Shown one piece after another: positions 21,623-33,922 of a stretch of DNA of 64,000 nucleotides; position 1 is the stretch's first letter; each line of letters begins with the position of its first letter. The stretch is from Leuctra nigra. Lineage: Eukaryota > Arthropoda > Insecta > Plecoptera > Leuctridae. The notes under the pieces are model-generated. The model saw nothing but the letters and a program-made list of their open reading frames with translations, had not been told where the DNA came from and did not search any database. The stretch spans positions 29,913,060 through 29,977,059 of the forward strand of contig OW203768.1 of the NCBI GenBank assembly GCA_934045905.1. The letters run 5' to 3'. The translations under genes and the position numbers were made by a program.

Positions 21623-21934
21623 ATATTAAAACGTAGTATGATTCGTCGATAATGAATGTGATATACTCAGGAAAATATACTTGTAGAGTTCTTCCTATAC
21701 TTTTAGGATAGAAAAGTGTCTTTAAAAAAACGATGCGCCAAGTCCTTTTTTTAAGTATTTCTCGGGGGTTGATATTTTTATTTCAATGGTACGATTAAAA
21801 TTTGGAAAATTCGTTGACTTGGCTCCTTTTTTGATATCACTCCTTTTCAGTGCTGAATTTTTAGATTTCTTCTATTTTTTTTTATAGTTAAAGAGACTTG
21901 GCTGGTATTTTTACACAGAGTGTTTTTTCTGGGA
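21623..21934 (-). mobile_element. Helitron-like element H (outer copy), 5' part
   Basis: Complement of block A plus adjoining spacer, ending ctggga at 21934 (5' terminus TCCCAG on the minus strand). Completes the copy split at 15158/21623. Confidence 0.8.
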
Positions 21935-21936
21935 TA

Positions 21937-23206
21937 CCTAATAACTGAGGAGCAGACCAACCACTTTTACTGTAAGCAACAACATGGCATTTTCGGCCTA
22001 CTGGATCATAAAATTGGAAAATCTCATATTGTTGTGAAATATCTTAATTTCGAGCTATGGCCCACCCCACTCCATATACTAAATTTGGGAACAATAGGTT
22101 ATGCCATTTGCGTGCTAGAGGGCCGTGAAAACAGTGAAATTACACCCCTTTTAAAACCTATCTGATGATGATGATGATAATGATATCAGGAAACACCGCT
22201 ATCACCGCCACAGCCTAAACGGCTTAGCCGATCGATCTGAAATTTTTACCACATGTGCACTTTTGGCGTCTGAGGTGCCTTTTTATAAATCAAACCGGTA
22301 GTCGCCATTTTGAAACCGGAAATGATGTCATATCTCAAAAACGGCTTAACCGATCGGAACGAAATAATTTGCGCCAATCGATTCAGACGGTCCTCTTTAT
22401 GAAATAACAATAGTTAAATTAAAGTTTTCTAATTACTGAAACCGGAAATGACGTCATAGTTTAGCGAAATCTGCTTAAATTCACTTCCCTTTATATAAAA
22501 TCAACTATATATTCAGAAGGCTTATAATGAAATTTTAGTATTTATATACATATTAATACCTACAATGTGTAAGAGCTTTCAGCCGCCATTTTGAAAACCG
22601 GAAGTGATGCCATATCTCGAAAACGGCTGTACCTATTGGAACGATGCTTTCGCAATTCTTCATGGCATATCACTTTAAGTTTAAATTTAGCTCCAAACAA
22701 TATTTTTTTAGTAACAAATTCGGAAATGGCGTATTTTTTTAAAGGAATTAGCCATTGTTGCCCTAATAAGTTTTACAAGTTGTGTAAATAAACTAAAAAA
22801 ATAAGTGATATCCCCATAAAAAACACTCCGTGTAAAAAAACAGCCAAGTCTCTTCAACTAAAAAAAAAAAATTATAAAATCTAAAAATTCTGCACTGACA
22901 CGTAGTGATATCAAAAAATGAGATAAGTCAAAACTTTACTTGAAAATTAAAAAATACTTGGCGCATCGTTTTTTTAGGGCATTGTAGGCATAGGTACTAT
23001 AAGTATATGTATTTATATCTAGCCTATACTTCTAAGCTATTTATATACACGATGCGCCAAGTATTTTTTAATTTTCAAATAAAGTTTTGACTTGGCTCAT
23101 TTTTTGATATCACTACGTTTCAGTGCAGAATTTTTAGATTTTATAATGTTTTTTTTTAGTTGAAGAGATTTGGCTGTTTTTTTACACGGAGTGTTTTTTA
23201 TGGGGA
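21937..23206 (-). mobile_element. Helitron-like element C, short-spacer subfamily, 3'-truncated
   Basis: On the minus strand: 5' terminus A|TCCCCATAAAAAACACTCCG at 23206, block A (about 23206-23045), a loop of about 60 bp, inverted block A (about 22985-22811), then segment B truncated at 21937, lacking the terminal hairpin. It matches 42107-43430, including the loop. The two A blocks form a foldback structure at 22811-23206. Confidence 0.8.
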
Positions 23207-23906
23207 TATATTTATCTAGAGTGAAAACAGAAGCCAATCATTTACATGTAGTCAAGGTGACCAACAAAGTCGGTGACAAAGATTTTTAATTTAATCCTAC
23301 ATAATAAAAAAAGCCATGAATAAAGCCATGAATGAAACATGCCATGAATGTGATTGTTTTCACATCTTGTCGAAATATCGATATACTTTTCATCCATTCA
23401 AATTACGATAATTTTGAAGGATTAATGAAGATACAAATGTAATTTTAGTTATTACGATGGATAATACAATATTTGTGCCTGGGCGACCTAAAATGGGGCC
23501 TTTTTCAGCTCTAAGTAGAGTATGGGAGTATTTTTATAAATTCGTGACGAAATAAATAGGCCTACCTACTACCTACCTTCTAAAAAATTACGTGTTAATT
23601 TTATTCAATTTTGTCTTAATTTGAATGGTTTAAAAGTTATGGCGTTTTAGTAAAAAGATCTTCAGTGTTCACCTTCAGCCGACTAAAACAATGAAAAACA
23701 AAGTGTCAACGTGGATATGTCCTCATCATTCCATGAATCCCCTTGATATTCTCCCACACCGCTGAGCAATGAATCGTCATGCAGATGAATTACCGGCCGA
23801 TGTCAGATGACCCCTGACCCTTGTTATCAGCCCCCCCCCCCTGCAAGAGTGACGTGTGACGAGCAATCTGTCCAGGCGGTATCTGATGAAGGGCGGCTGA
23901 CCATCG
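23207..23906. other. AT-rich intergenic DNA, no gene seen
   Basis: Unremarkable AT-rich DNA, with a C run near 23830-23842 just before the next minisatellite. Confidence 0.5.
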
Positions 23907-25140
23907 GGGTGCGTAACATGCGTAGTGCGTGGACCAGCGTGGATGCGTAACACGCGTAGATGCGTGGACCAGAGGGGATGCGTATCACGCGTAGATGCGT
24001 GGACCAGCGGGGTGCGTAACACGCGTAGATGCGTGGACTAGCGGGGACGCGTAGAAGCGTGAACCAGCGGGGATGCGTATCACGCGTAGATGCGTGGACC
24101 AGTGGGGATGCGTAACACGCGTAGATGCGTGGACCAGCGAGGGTGCGTAACACGCGTAGATGCGTGGACCATCGGGGTGCGTATCACGCGTAGAGGCGTG
24201 GACCAGTGGGGATGCGTAACACGCGTAGATGCGTGGACCAGCGAGGGTGCGTAACACGCGTAGATGCGTGGACCAGTGGGGATGCGTAACACCGCGTAGA
24301 AGCGTGAACCAGCGGGGATGCGTATCACGCGTAGATGCGTGGACCATCAAGGTGCGTAACACGCGTAGATGCGTGGACCAGCGGGATGCGTATCACGCGT
24401 AGATGCGTGGACCATCGGGGTGCGTATCACGCGTAGAGGCGTGGACCAGTGGGGATGCGTAACACGCGTAGATGCGTGGACCAGCGGGGTGCGTAACACG
24501 CGTAGATGCGTGGACCAGCGGGGATGCGTATCACGCGTAGATGCGTGGACCAGCGGGGTGCGTAACACGCGTAGATGCGTGGACCAGCGGGGATGCGTAT
24601 CACGCGTAGATGCGTGGACCAGCGGGGATGCGTAACACGCGTAGATGCGTGGACCAGCGGGGATGCGTATCACGCGTAGATGCGTGGACCAGCGGGGATG
24701 CGTATCACGCGTAGATGCGTGGACCAGCGGGGATGCGTATCACGCGTAGATGCGTGGACCAGCGGGGATGCGTATCACGCGTAGATGCGTGGACCAGCGG
24801 GGATGCGTATCACGCGTAGATGCGTGGACCAGCGGGGATGCGTATCACGCGTAGATGCGTGGACCAGCGGGGATGCGTATCACGCGTAGATGCGTGGACC
24901 AGCGGGGATGCGTATCACGCGTAGATGCGTGGACCAGCGGGGATGCGTATCACGCGTAGATGCGTGGACCAGCTGGGATGCGTATCACGCGTAGATGCGT
25001 GGACCAGCGGGGATGCGTATCACGCGTAGATGCCACGCGTATAGATGCGTGGACCAGCGGGGATGCGTATCACGCGTAGATGCCACGCGTAGATGCGTGG
25101 ACCAGCGGGGATGCGTAACACGCGTAGGATGCGTGGACCA
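23907..25140. repeat. 35-bp GC-rich minisatellite, about 35 copies
   Basis: Unit of the form ggggatgcgtatcacgcgt + agatgcgtggaccagc, with anchors 35 bp apart (24661, 24696). Each unit has an ACGCGT palindrome and the inverted repeat CACGC...GCGTG. The right part (about 24590-25000) is nearly homogeneous. The left part is diverse (cgtaac/cgtatc alternation, indels), and the right edge has rearranged units (atgccacgcgt at 25031 and 25080). Open frames on both strands are repeat artefacts because units shift frame. Confidence 0.95.
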
Positions 25141-25341
25141 GAGGAATGAGATGTACTTGGTCGATCATGTTAAATCACAACTCGAGTGACAATATTCTCA
25201 ACGCAATGATATTCACAGCCTTCTCGGTTGAGATGAGACGCTTTTGATGTTTCCCACAAAGCGTGCCGAAATATTGCTGTGCGTGTTCTTAATTTGGGTT
25301 TTATTGACAAGTACTTGGCTACTCTCTACCCTAGTCGAGAC

Positions 25342-25598
25342 CAGTGGCGTAACTTCAGATTTAGGGCCACTCGCAGGATGTTTTTTAGGGGCCCCTACTT
25401 TTTTTGATTGCCTATACCTTTAACTACAGAATTTAACGAATTTTGGTCGATTGTTCATCTAAATTCTTCGAATCACTCTTGAAACTAATTTCATTACTAT
25501 CGATCATCGATATTTTTGCTTTTTATGGTATTCATTCGATTCATTTTTTTGCCCCCATATCCCCTCCCCCTCTGGGGCTTTAGCAAGTTATACACCAC
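25342..25598 (+). mobile_element. Degenerate MITE-like element (CAGTGGCGTAAC termini), copy 1
   Basis: Starts CAGTGGCGTAAC and ends near gttatacaccac, a weakened inverted form. Internal gggcccctacttttttNgattgcc and ttttatggtattcattcg phrases are shared with 33923-34898. CAG-type ends suggest a hAT-type non-autonomous element. No clear 8-bp duplication was found. Confidence 0.55.
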
Positions 25599-26081
25599 CT
25601 ATCATTTTTAAAATTAGGACACTGAATTTCATTAAATTAACGCAATTTTCTTCTTTATTTGGGCCTTTCAAAAACCAATTACTTTGTAATAAAACCGTTC
25701 ATGAATGAAGTGAATTGGAGTGATTTAACTTGTTTGGCTTTTAAGAGGCCCACATGTTTAATCTCTTGCAATAAACGTCAGGTGGCCCGATGTTCTAGAA
25801 GTATGAACTGAGCACAATATTAGTCACTGAAGTACTTTACAGTCACTTCCGATCAATTAAATTATAATAATCGTCCCCCGAATTCATGCTAATGCATATA
25901 AACAATATTCCAGCACATGAATCCTAATGACAAATGAACAATGTAAGCAGCAGGTGACAATAACTTCCTCTAGATATTGTCACAGTTCAGAAGATAACAT
26001 CAGTAAGTAGCTGCATCTTGTGATAGCGACGATAACCATCGGTTGTCCGACAACATTTACACGCGTGCGCAGATGGTGCGG
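25599..26081. other. Intergenic DNA, no gene seen
   Basis: No frame, repeat or motif of note was recognised. Confidence 0.4.
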
Positions 26082-26599
26082 CCAAGCGAGCGTTCACGGG
26101 CCACTTTTCAACATGTCTTCTTAGCGTAGAGAGCGTCCACCACGGTACTCTTAAGGCACTTTCTGTGTTTTTTGTGTGTTTTTGATTAGAATACCCATGT
26201 AAAACCGTTTAACCGATCGATCTAAAATTGTGTACGCACACTAATTTAATATGAGTGTTCTCGTGTATAAATTTTGATTGAGATTCTGAGATTTTGTTAA
26301 AAATAAAAAATGAGCCGTTTCGATCAACTTTAAGACTTTGCATGGACATTGGGACCAAAATTTTTGGTATTTGTGACAATTTTTAGACTAATTTGTCGTT
26401 ATCTTCAAAAGTTATCTTACATTTTATGATTGTCTTGAAATATTTGCAAATTTATGTCCAGAATTTTTAGATTTTTTTATCACTGCACTTCTGACCAATC
26501 AGTTTCAAGGCCTGTAGAACAGCAACTTTCACACGAATATCACTTCGCAAGCAATACCAAAGCTCGCTTATCAACGCGTTACACAGAGCGCTCTCCTAG
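26082..26599 (-). mobile_element. R-related repeat, diverged
   Basis: Contains agcgagcgttcacggg at the left and gctcgcttatcaacgcg with ctctcctag at the right, the outer ends of R copy 3 in the same orientation. The interior is diverged, with a ccgatcgatctaaaatt phrase near 26213. Boundaries are approximate. Confidence 0.45.
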
Positions 26600-27280
26600 C
26601 TCGGGAATAGTTCCAATATGACGTCATTACCGTGCGTCATTAACGTGCAGTGAAATACAACCCGACAATGCAATTAAATGCTAATGTCGTGGTTGTTGAA
26701 ACTAAGAACTAAGCACCGTGAAAACTCTGATAATTATCTCAGCTCTTCTATAAATCAACACTGAATTAAGCCGACGGTAAATCGGGGAGAGTTTAAACGG
26801 TTCGGTCATTTAGTAACGGTTAGCGCCTGCGCGTTGGAGATCTTCTCAGCGGATAAGAGTGCAGGCATTGTCAAGTGTTAAGACTGGCGGATACACGCTC
26901 TGATCGCAAGAAAGAGGATAAGTTGCTCTAACAATTTTAAAACACGACATTCAAAACCTCTAACAATTTTAAAACACGAAATTCAAAATCTATAATATTT
27001 TAATATATCGAAATTTGTAAAATTTCAACATGATTGGAACTTTTGACGTTTTTGCGTTTTACCAGCTAAGTTTTCAATGGTTCCAATTTGAAATAAGCAA
27101 CACCGACAACCATTCACAGGTTCCCTTTCATACTAATTTTTAAATACAAAATTTAAAATCAATGTTTCACTCCTATGATGCAAACTGAATAAGCTGGATC
27201 GTTTGAGGGTTGAAGATTTTGTAAAAAGTTGACTCAATGTGTCATTATACCTACAAACAAATTTTCTTATTATTTAAAAA

Positions 27281-27717
27281 AGAACGCTAAAAACGTGTTG
27301 ATAAGAGAGCCCTTGTAGACTTTGGAAACACATGTTATGGCACCTCTAATCATTTGCAAACGATCATGGTGCAGTGACAAATTCTTTCTTGACAAAAATT
27401 TCTAAATAAGCTTCGTTGTTGAAAGTTCTTGTAGTTCTTTACTGATTTAATCAACATTTTTAAAACATGCTAAAATATGATCATATAAGCAAAATTTCAA
27501 CTTGATCGGAACATTTTGTCTTTTCAACTAATCAGATGATTTTGTTCAAAATCTATATAGCAAACCAGAAAATTGATAATTACATATATTATGCACAATT
27601 TCTACTTGATTGGAGGACATGTGTCTCCTATCGCACCAGGAACCGGAAAAAAGAAACACAAGAAAATCAAGTGATCCGATCCAAAAGAGTCAAAAGAGGA
27701 CGCTCGCTTTGCTCACT
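27281..27717 (+). mobile_element. R-related repeat, diverged
   Basis: agaacgctaaaaacgtgttgat at the left and caaaagagtcaaaagaggac + gctcgctttgctcac at the right match the ends of R. The interior has several gcaaaatttcaacttgatcgg phrases. Boundaries are approximate. Confidence 0.45.
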
Positions 27718-28690
27718 AATATTTACACAAATATTATCTGTCATTATTTCTGTGTATCCATCAAGTAAGACTGCAATATATAATTAGCTGCTAGATACAA
27801 CTCTTACAAAACTCTGGGTGTAGCCAGGTGTCTTAAACAGCGCCTCTCTCGTTAGCATAATGAATTGTCTAAATAATTAAACACCGGTGAATATCCGCCT
27901 GGGCTTTATTTACGATGACGTAGGATTGTTTAATTTTACACGATTAAACGTTTATGTTTATTTGGGCGGTCATTTGAAAGATCGGATCATTTCAGACGAA
28001 ATTCCCATTCCTCCCCAGCAGATGCGTTTTTATTACTTGTATTAGACGGTCTTTTAGATAATGAGGGACGATTTAATGTTATAATTTAGAATCTCGGTTC
28101 AAACTTAGTTCTAACGAGCGGATACATTTTATTTGATTTGTAGGCAAGATTCCTTACTCTGGTTAATGTCATTAACATGCCATTTTCGACCGAATGGATT
28201 TTAAAAATATAAAATCACATGCTATTGTGAATGATCATATAGGTACGAGAAAATTTATACCATAAAAATTGCTTGGGCAGTTTAGGAGAGATGAAAAAAA
28301 ATTTTGGAACGATTCAATTCTACATTTTACCAATTTCCTTTGTACTAATATTCTTCTTTCCATGATAATTCTTTGACTCGTGTAAGGAGAAATTATTTTT
28401 ATATTTGTTTAAACTCAAATTTAGTTTCCATTTAAAAAATTTAAAACTTTTTTCCCATTTCTAATGATAGGTTAAAAAGGACTTATTACTTTCATATTTA
28501 TATTTTGGGGTTTCGGTGTTGTTTTACTCAAAGAGAACTCAGTTGTACTTAGTCTTAGTTTTCTACTCAGTCGCAAACTACTCAGACGTAGAATATTCAA
28601 AGAACTACCAACTAATTAAGATATATCGTTTTTAGTGGCATGCAGTCGAGCAATAAACGTTAAAAAGTTTTTTAATGATTAATTAATAGA
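27718..28690. other. AT-rich intergenic DNA, no gene seen
   Basis: No recognised coding or repeat structure. Confidence 0.4.
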
Positions 28691-28864
28691 ATTGGGACAA
28701 TTCGTCTTCTTATTAATTTGTATTAATTTATTTAGGTCATAATTTATTCATTGTTAAATTTATAAATTAAATTTATAAATTAAATGTATAAATTAATTGT
28801 TAAATTTATAAATTATGACCTAAATAATTTAATACAAATGAATAACATGATGAAATGTCCCAAT
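28691..28864. mobile_element. Palindromic MITE/foldback element (174 bp)
   Basis: The sequence from attgggaca at 28691 to tgtcccaat at 28864 is a nearly complete inverted repeat with arms of about 75 bp (shared: aggtcataattta, ttgtattaa). It would fold into a long hairpin. The target-site duplication is not clear. Confidence 0.7.
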
Positions 28865-30188
28865 ACATTTAATTGTTTAAATGAAACGAGTCATTAAAGT
28901 TAAAACACGTTAACACTTTTGCTTTCTATAATTATATACCCTTGACAATCTTGCAGGTCCCGAAGGAATGTAAAATGTATACATAAAACAAATGGCTGCA
29001 TTTGTTCTCGCCCCTCCCACTCCCCCATGTGTAAGGAAATGTGTCCCGGCGATAGATCATAAGTTCGACAGTTTAATAACCAGCGGCCAGATGAGGCTCC
29101 TGCGGTCTTCGGTTCGTGTCCCGGTCAGTCCCCACCCCTTGTCATTCCAGTCATCTGTTATACTTTCTTCCCTGTTTCATCCCCCCCTCCAACTGTCGCT
29201 GTCTTCCTCTCTCCTTCGCATGCTTGTTAGGCAGACATGCTTTTGCGTTTCCGATTTCTCAAGCACCGCTGTGTATAGAAACTAACATTATATACTACTT
29301 TTAGATGGAAAAGAAAAGCCTTGTATTTAGGAAAACGCTCTGCAGCTGTAACCGTAAATCAATTATCACAATGATAATTATCTTGTGTTAAAATATAATA
29401 TAATTGTCTTTTACATCTCATCTGGGTTATAAAATTCACTTTTGTGGCATTCAAAATGGGACGATTACTTCCGCCGTGCGTGATGATCAAGAAGTGTTCA
29501 AAAGTGTTTTGCAACAAAACCCCGAAAACTATGCTCAATCGAGAGCGATTGGAGAAAAAACATGTCCAATTCATGTCAAATTTTAATAGCATGTTTATCG
29601 TGGATATCCTTTCTAAATGGCGCCCAAAGAGAAAAGAAAAAATTTCATAATTAATTAGATATAAATTAAGAAAGAAAAAAAAATTTTATGTACCAACCCT
29701 AATTTAAATTTTGTCCAATCATTCTCATTATCATATCACATTAAAATTATAATTCATTTAGTCAACCCATTTCGTCTCAAATCGTTCCCAAATGAGTGCA
29801 GCAACATGTACTTTTTTATTATTCTTATTCTTAAATTTTTAACTCATCCTCGCAAGTTTTCCGCAACCCACCTAAGAAAATGTTCTTCGTTTTCCCTCTA
29901 ATTTCCCTGCAGCTTGTATACTTGGGCTGCTGCCGTCCCATGCTAATCCTGACATATGTGTGGATAAGGTTGGGGCGGGAGGGGGAGGAGGGGGTTGGAA
30001 AACATGAAAGGACACCATGTAAATGTTTTTCCAGATTTTCCTCCCCACGACATGCGAGATCGATGTGTACCGGAGAGCGTTTTATAAAGATGAGATGTTG
30101 TACCTTGTTACCATGGTTACAGGAAGATTTGCAGACATGTGGATCTTAGTCTCTTATTGGTGAGAATGTAAGATAGACTGATTAGACA
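28865..30188. other. Intergenic DNA, no supported gene
   Basis: Short frames are open at 28992-29285 and elsewhere but show no domain. A B-box-like ggttcgtgtccc near 29110-29121 lacks a convincing A-box partner. Confidence 0.4.
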
Positions 30189-30650
30189 TAGGAAAAGCGT
30201 TTATAAGCAATATGCGTTTGCAAGTTTCTGCTCTACATACCTTGGAAAGAGCCGAAACGAAATGCGTCAAAAGGGCAGTGATAAAACTGTCATTTCCTTT
30301 TGACAATTTCCATATACACGCATAAAATGTCGGTAAAATGTCAATGACTCTTGAAGTTAACTACAGATTAGTCAGAAAATTAACAGAAACACCTAAAATG
30401 TTAGTCCCGATGACCATGCAAAATTTGAATTTGTTCGGTCAAACAATTTGTTATTTTAAAAAAAATCACAGAATCCTGTTCAATAATACACGAGACCTCT
30501 CTTATGACATAAGTGCATGTGCAAAATTTCAGATCGCTGATTGAACGGTTTGATTTGGGCAGTGCAGGCAAAATACAGAGAGGCAAACAGACAAAACAAA
30601 CTGAGAAAGAGTGATAAGAGTACTGTGAGATGACGCTCGCTGCACTGCCT
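30189..30650 (+). mobile_element. R-related repeat, diverged
   Basis: aggaaaagcgtttataagc at the left, a gtgcaaaatttcagatcgctg phrase near 30519, and gatgacgctcgctgcactgcc at the right parallel the architecture of R. Boundaries are approximate. Confidence 0.4.
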
Positions 30651-30662
30651 TTATTAAAATGT

Positions 30663-30930
30663 ATGTTTTTGTCTGGGTCTTAACGTCGCACTGTTCTGCA
30701 GCGAGGCTAATGGCGACGGATGAATGATTATGATGATGATTGGGAGATGATGGTGAAGAGTAGGTAGGGATGGAAGGTGGGAAGGAGGCGGTCGTGGACT
30801 ATTAGTAGGGGACCTTCCCAGCATTTACCTGTCGACTGAGGGAATACCACGAAAGAAAACCAGTCAGGAAGGAACCCGGTCCTCCGGAAAACAAGTTCAG
30901 AGCGTTACCACTCAGCCAACCTGTTCCGTA
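30663..30930 (-). mobile_element. tRNA-derived SINE-A, copy 2
   Basis: Same body and A-box head as 1242-1541 but missing most of the B-box interval, as if by internal deletion near 30870-30885. Flanked by attaaaatgt at 30653-30662 and 30931-30940, a perfect 10-bp target-site duplication. Confidence 0.85.
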
Positions 30931-30940
30931 ATTAAAATGT

Positions 30941-31775
30941 CATAACTACATTTCATTATAGGGGCCTTCCAGAAAATATGAAAAGTGGTAACTATTCTGT
31001 ACTCGTACGTGAGCACATCGGTACTATCCCAGCACTATCCACGAAATCACATCGAACTCGGGCCTTCTGAATAACAGCCACGCGCTCATTGGTGATGCAT
31101 TAGTAATGGATTTAAAACACCCTATGGAACTATTCCGACTCGAGAGCCAGCGCTGTCAGCGGCGAGGACATAAACTGAATCTCTGCTCTCAATAATTCAA
31201 ATATCACAGCCAGGAAGACAGAGAGTCCGAGAGTGGGTGGCTCACTGTTACAGGGGTGCATCTTGCATTGATGGATCATGGAGATACTGCTCTTTAATAC
31301 GGAGACAATGTTCACTTCGAAAGATTCTGTCAAAGAATACAAACATTGGACATCGATCTTGTCCTCTTTTAAAATGGACAAGTTACGCTTTTTATGCAAG
31401 TGTTGACAGAAGGAATGTTTCAATTGGAATTCAAAACGATGTTGTTTGATTTTTATTTACTATGGAATATATTTGTTAAATGTCCTCAAATATTATATGA
31501 ATGGTGTCTTATTCTTCAATAGAACCATGTAGAACAATGTGCAAAACAAAACAAAAGAACAATCGGGTGAACTAAAAATCAATCTTTTAGACTAACCAAA
31601 CCTCTACACTTACAATTCCTCAATCCAAAATGTCGAGCAAGCTTAATTATTTGTTGCTCGTTGCTAAATGTGTCCTAAAGCATCACTGACTGACACTGTG
31701 TAACTTCGCTCCCTCTCTTAGTCCTTACATAAAACAAATATTTTATTTATAATATTTATCGACTAAACATTTGAT
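30941..31775. other. Intergenic DNA, no gene seen
   Basis: No recognised feature; short frames only. Confidence 0.4.
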
Positions 31776-32000
31776 ATGTACACTCGACAATTCATAAAAC
31801 GGTATTTGAACGAAACAGATTGGCTGCTGGTCAGGTTCCTTGACAATCTATCCTTGTTATTATCAATGAAATCAGAGCTCACCTACTAGAGGTAGATGAC
31901 GAGTAAGTATAGACTTCATCAGATGATGCCATCACATTTTTTTTTCCGACAATCAATTTCTTTCAAATACCTACCGTTTTATAAATTGTCGAGTGTACAT
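31776..32000. mobile_element. MITE with about 38-bp inverted repeats
   Basis: atgtacactcgacaattcat at the left is matched by the complement at the right end (ttgtcgagtgtacat, ending 32000). The arms continue through aaaacggta and tatttga with a small indel. 225 bp, non-coding. Confidence 0.65.
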
Positions 32001-32433
32001 TATTTAAATTTTTCTTCTAATTTGAATTTGAAAGTGATGACGATATTGAGGAAATAATATCACCAAGGATTGTGCAGAGTGCAGACGACTCTCCTGTATA
32101 TCAAAACTGTTTCTATACCAACTCTACCTTTCACAACGTCATGACCGAACAAACTACCAACCAACTAATTTACAAATGAGTTGGGTTGATATTTTCTTGT
32201 TAAACCTGACAACAAATTTACATGACAAATCTGTATTACCCTCATCTGAAAACTTTGACTATTCTTATGTTTTTCATGTCTTGAACTCTGGGCACACGTG
32301 TTAGTCTTCTTAAAACCACCCCCTCCCCCTCAACGGACGCGACCCCTCAAAGATCCTGACACCCCCTCCCCCAGGCCGAATATATGTATGCAACCCGCCA
32401 TACACGTACAAACCTTTCTCTCAATCTTCCCTG

Positions 32434-32436
<3 letters not shown>

Positions 32437-32511
<75 letters not shown>

Positions 32512-32531
32512 GCTCTCTCTCGCTCTCTCTT
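32437..32531. repeat. (CT)n microsatellite
   Basis: About 95 bp of CT repeats with three CG interruptions near the right end. The open frames of serine/leucine repeats are artefacts. Confidence 0.95.
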
Positions 32532-33170
32532 CTTTATCTTCATCTCAACTTGCTCTTGACGGAGGCCCATTTAAATTGATGAAAATCCAATTCGATTTTC
32601 TGATCCCAAAACTTTGTTTCTCGATCTCTTTCTTTCCTTTACCTGCCTCACTCGTACGCATAGTTTTACACACTTGCGACCGACGATGCTAATTTCACAT
32701 TATTGTACTGACATTTGAACTACAGAAATAAGAAAATAAATAGGTATAAGTGTATTTCAACATTATAAACATACAATAATTCTAATACACAAACACAATT
32801 TATCTGAAATATATGCTAATAATCAATAAACTTACAATTTAAATTATGAAATATGTGACAAATAATTAGCATAGCTAATTTTTTAGTCGATCTTAGCAAC
32901 TTACAAAGGCATCATTTGTGCCAAGCTCGTGGAAAATCTGAAAAAATAGAGCAATTCAGATTTTTATGAGTTTTGGCAAAGATATAGTATTTATAGGATT
33001 GTGCGTTAAGGTAGACTAAAAATTTAGCAAGGTTAATTATTTTTTACGTTTTACGTAAATTGAATGATTTGTACAAATTATGACGATACCTATTTAGAAA
33101 ATATTGTCTCTCATGTTTATTTCGTGAATCGACAATTTGTCAACATTTATAAGATTATTTTTCTTTCCTT
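32532..33170. other. AT-rich intergenic DNA, no gene seen
   Basis: No recognised feature. Confidence 0.4.
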
Positions 33171-33416
33171 GACGGCCCAAGTTGGCTCAGGCAGTAACGT
33201 CCACCAGAGTTCGCAACCCGCGGCCGTCCTTCATGACTGAGGTTTTCTTGTGGTATTTCCTCAGTCGAGAGGCAAATGACGGACAGGTTCCCTATTATAG
33301 AACACGACCACCTCCTTCCCACCAGTGGTGGTCTCCAACAAGTGCCAATAATTTGTATAATCATTCGCCATCATCATTAACCTATTGCAGAACATACTTC
33401 GACAAAAAAGGAAAAT
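33171..33416 (+). mobile_element. tRNA-derived SINE-A, copy 3 (diverged)
   Basis: Plus-strand A-box-like ttggctcaggcagtaacg and B-box-like gagttcgcaaccc, then the SINE-A body (gcggccgtccttc, tttcctcagtcgagaggc, ccacctccttcccacc) to an A-rich end (aaaaaaggaaaa). No clean target-site duplication was found. Confidence 0.7.
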
Positions 33417-33774
33417 AACCCTTCCTTTCTCATTGCCTGATCTAATGACCAATCACGAGCATTTGAGTGACATCGTTAATGTTATAACGAAGCTAACTTA
33501 TGGTCTTCAAAATCGTCACTTCCTTTCTGGCCTCAATTAAGTTATACGAAGGTGATTATTAAAAACATTCAACACAACAAAAACTTAATAATCCTATCCT
33601 TAACGATTTTACCGGATTTCATATGTCTGGCGTTTCGAAAACTGTTCGGTCATTTGTTGAACACTTTTTTATGGAAAGTGACGACTAATTTGTAATTATT
33701 TTGAAATTATCGTTGATGAAGGAAGGTAAAAAAGACGGATAGAAACAGTTGGTTTGTGGAGTGACAAACCGAAC

Positions 33775-33921
33775 CCCAGATGGCGTGGCGGGTGTGATTA
33801 GCAAGTAACAGCATTTAGTCCACAGAGTAAGTTACTTCGGAGGTCTAGAGTTCGATTCCAGCGGTCGCTCTTCATGAACGACGCTTTCATTGTTTCTCAG
33901 ACGAGAGGCCTATGCTCAATA
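33775..33921 (+). mobile_element. Fragment of a SINE-A-like element
   Basis: B-box gagttcgattcc, followed by gcggtcgctcttcatgaacg and tttctcagacgagaggcc, parallels the region after the B-box in SINE-A. Its body is cut off at 33922 by the next element. Confidence 0.5.
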
Positions 33922-33922
33922 C

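Noticed and set aside
22811..23206. Independent TIR transposon made of two inverted A blocks
   Set aside because: The same A-loop-A arrangement always adjoins segment B at the same junction (gtgatat|ccc), so it is the 5' portion of the larger element.
23777..25189. Arginine/tryptophan-rich frames on both strands
   Set aside because: By-products of the 35-bp minisatellite in all frames, with no constant reading frame.
28992..29285. 97-codon frame and a B-box-like ggttcgtgtccc
   Set aside because: Low-complexity Ser/Leu/Pro composition, and no paired A-box or target-site duplication was found.
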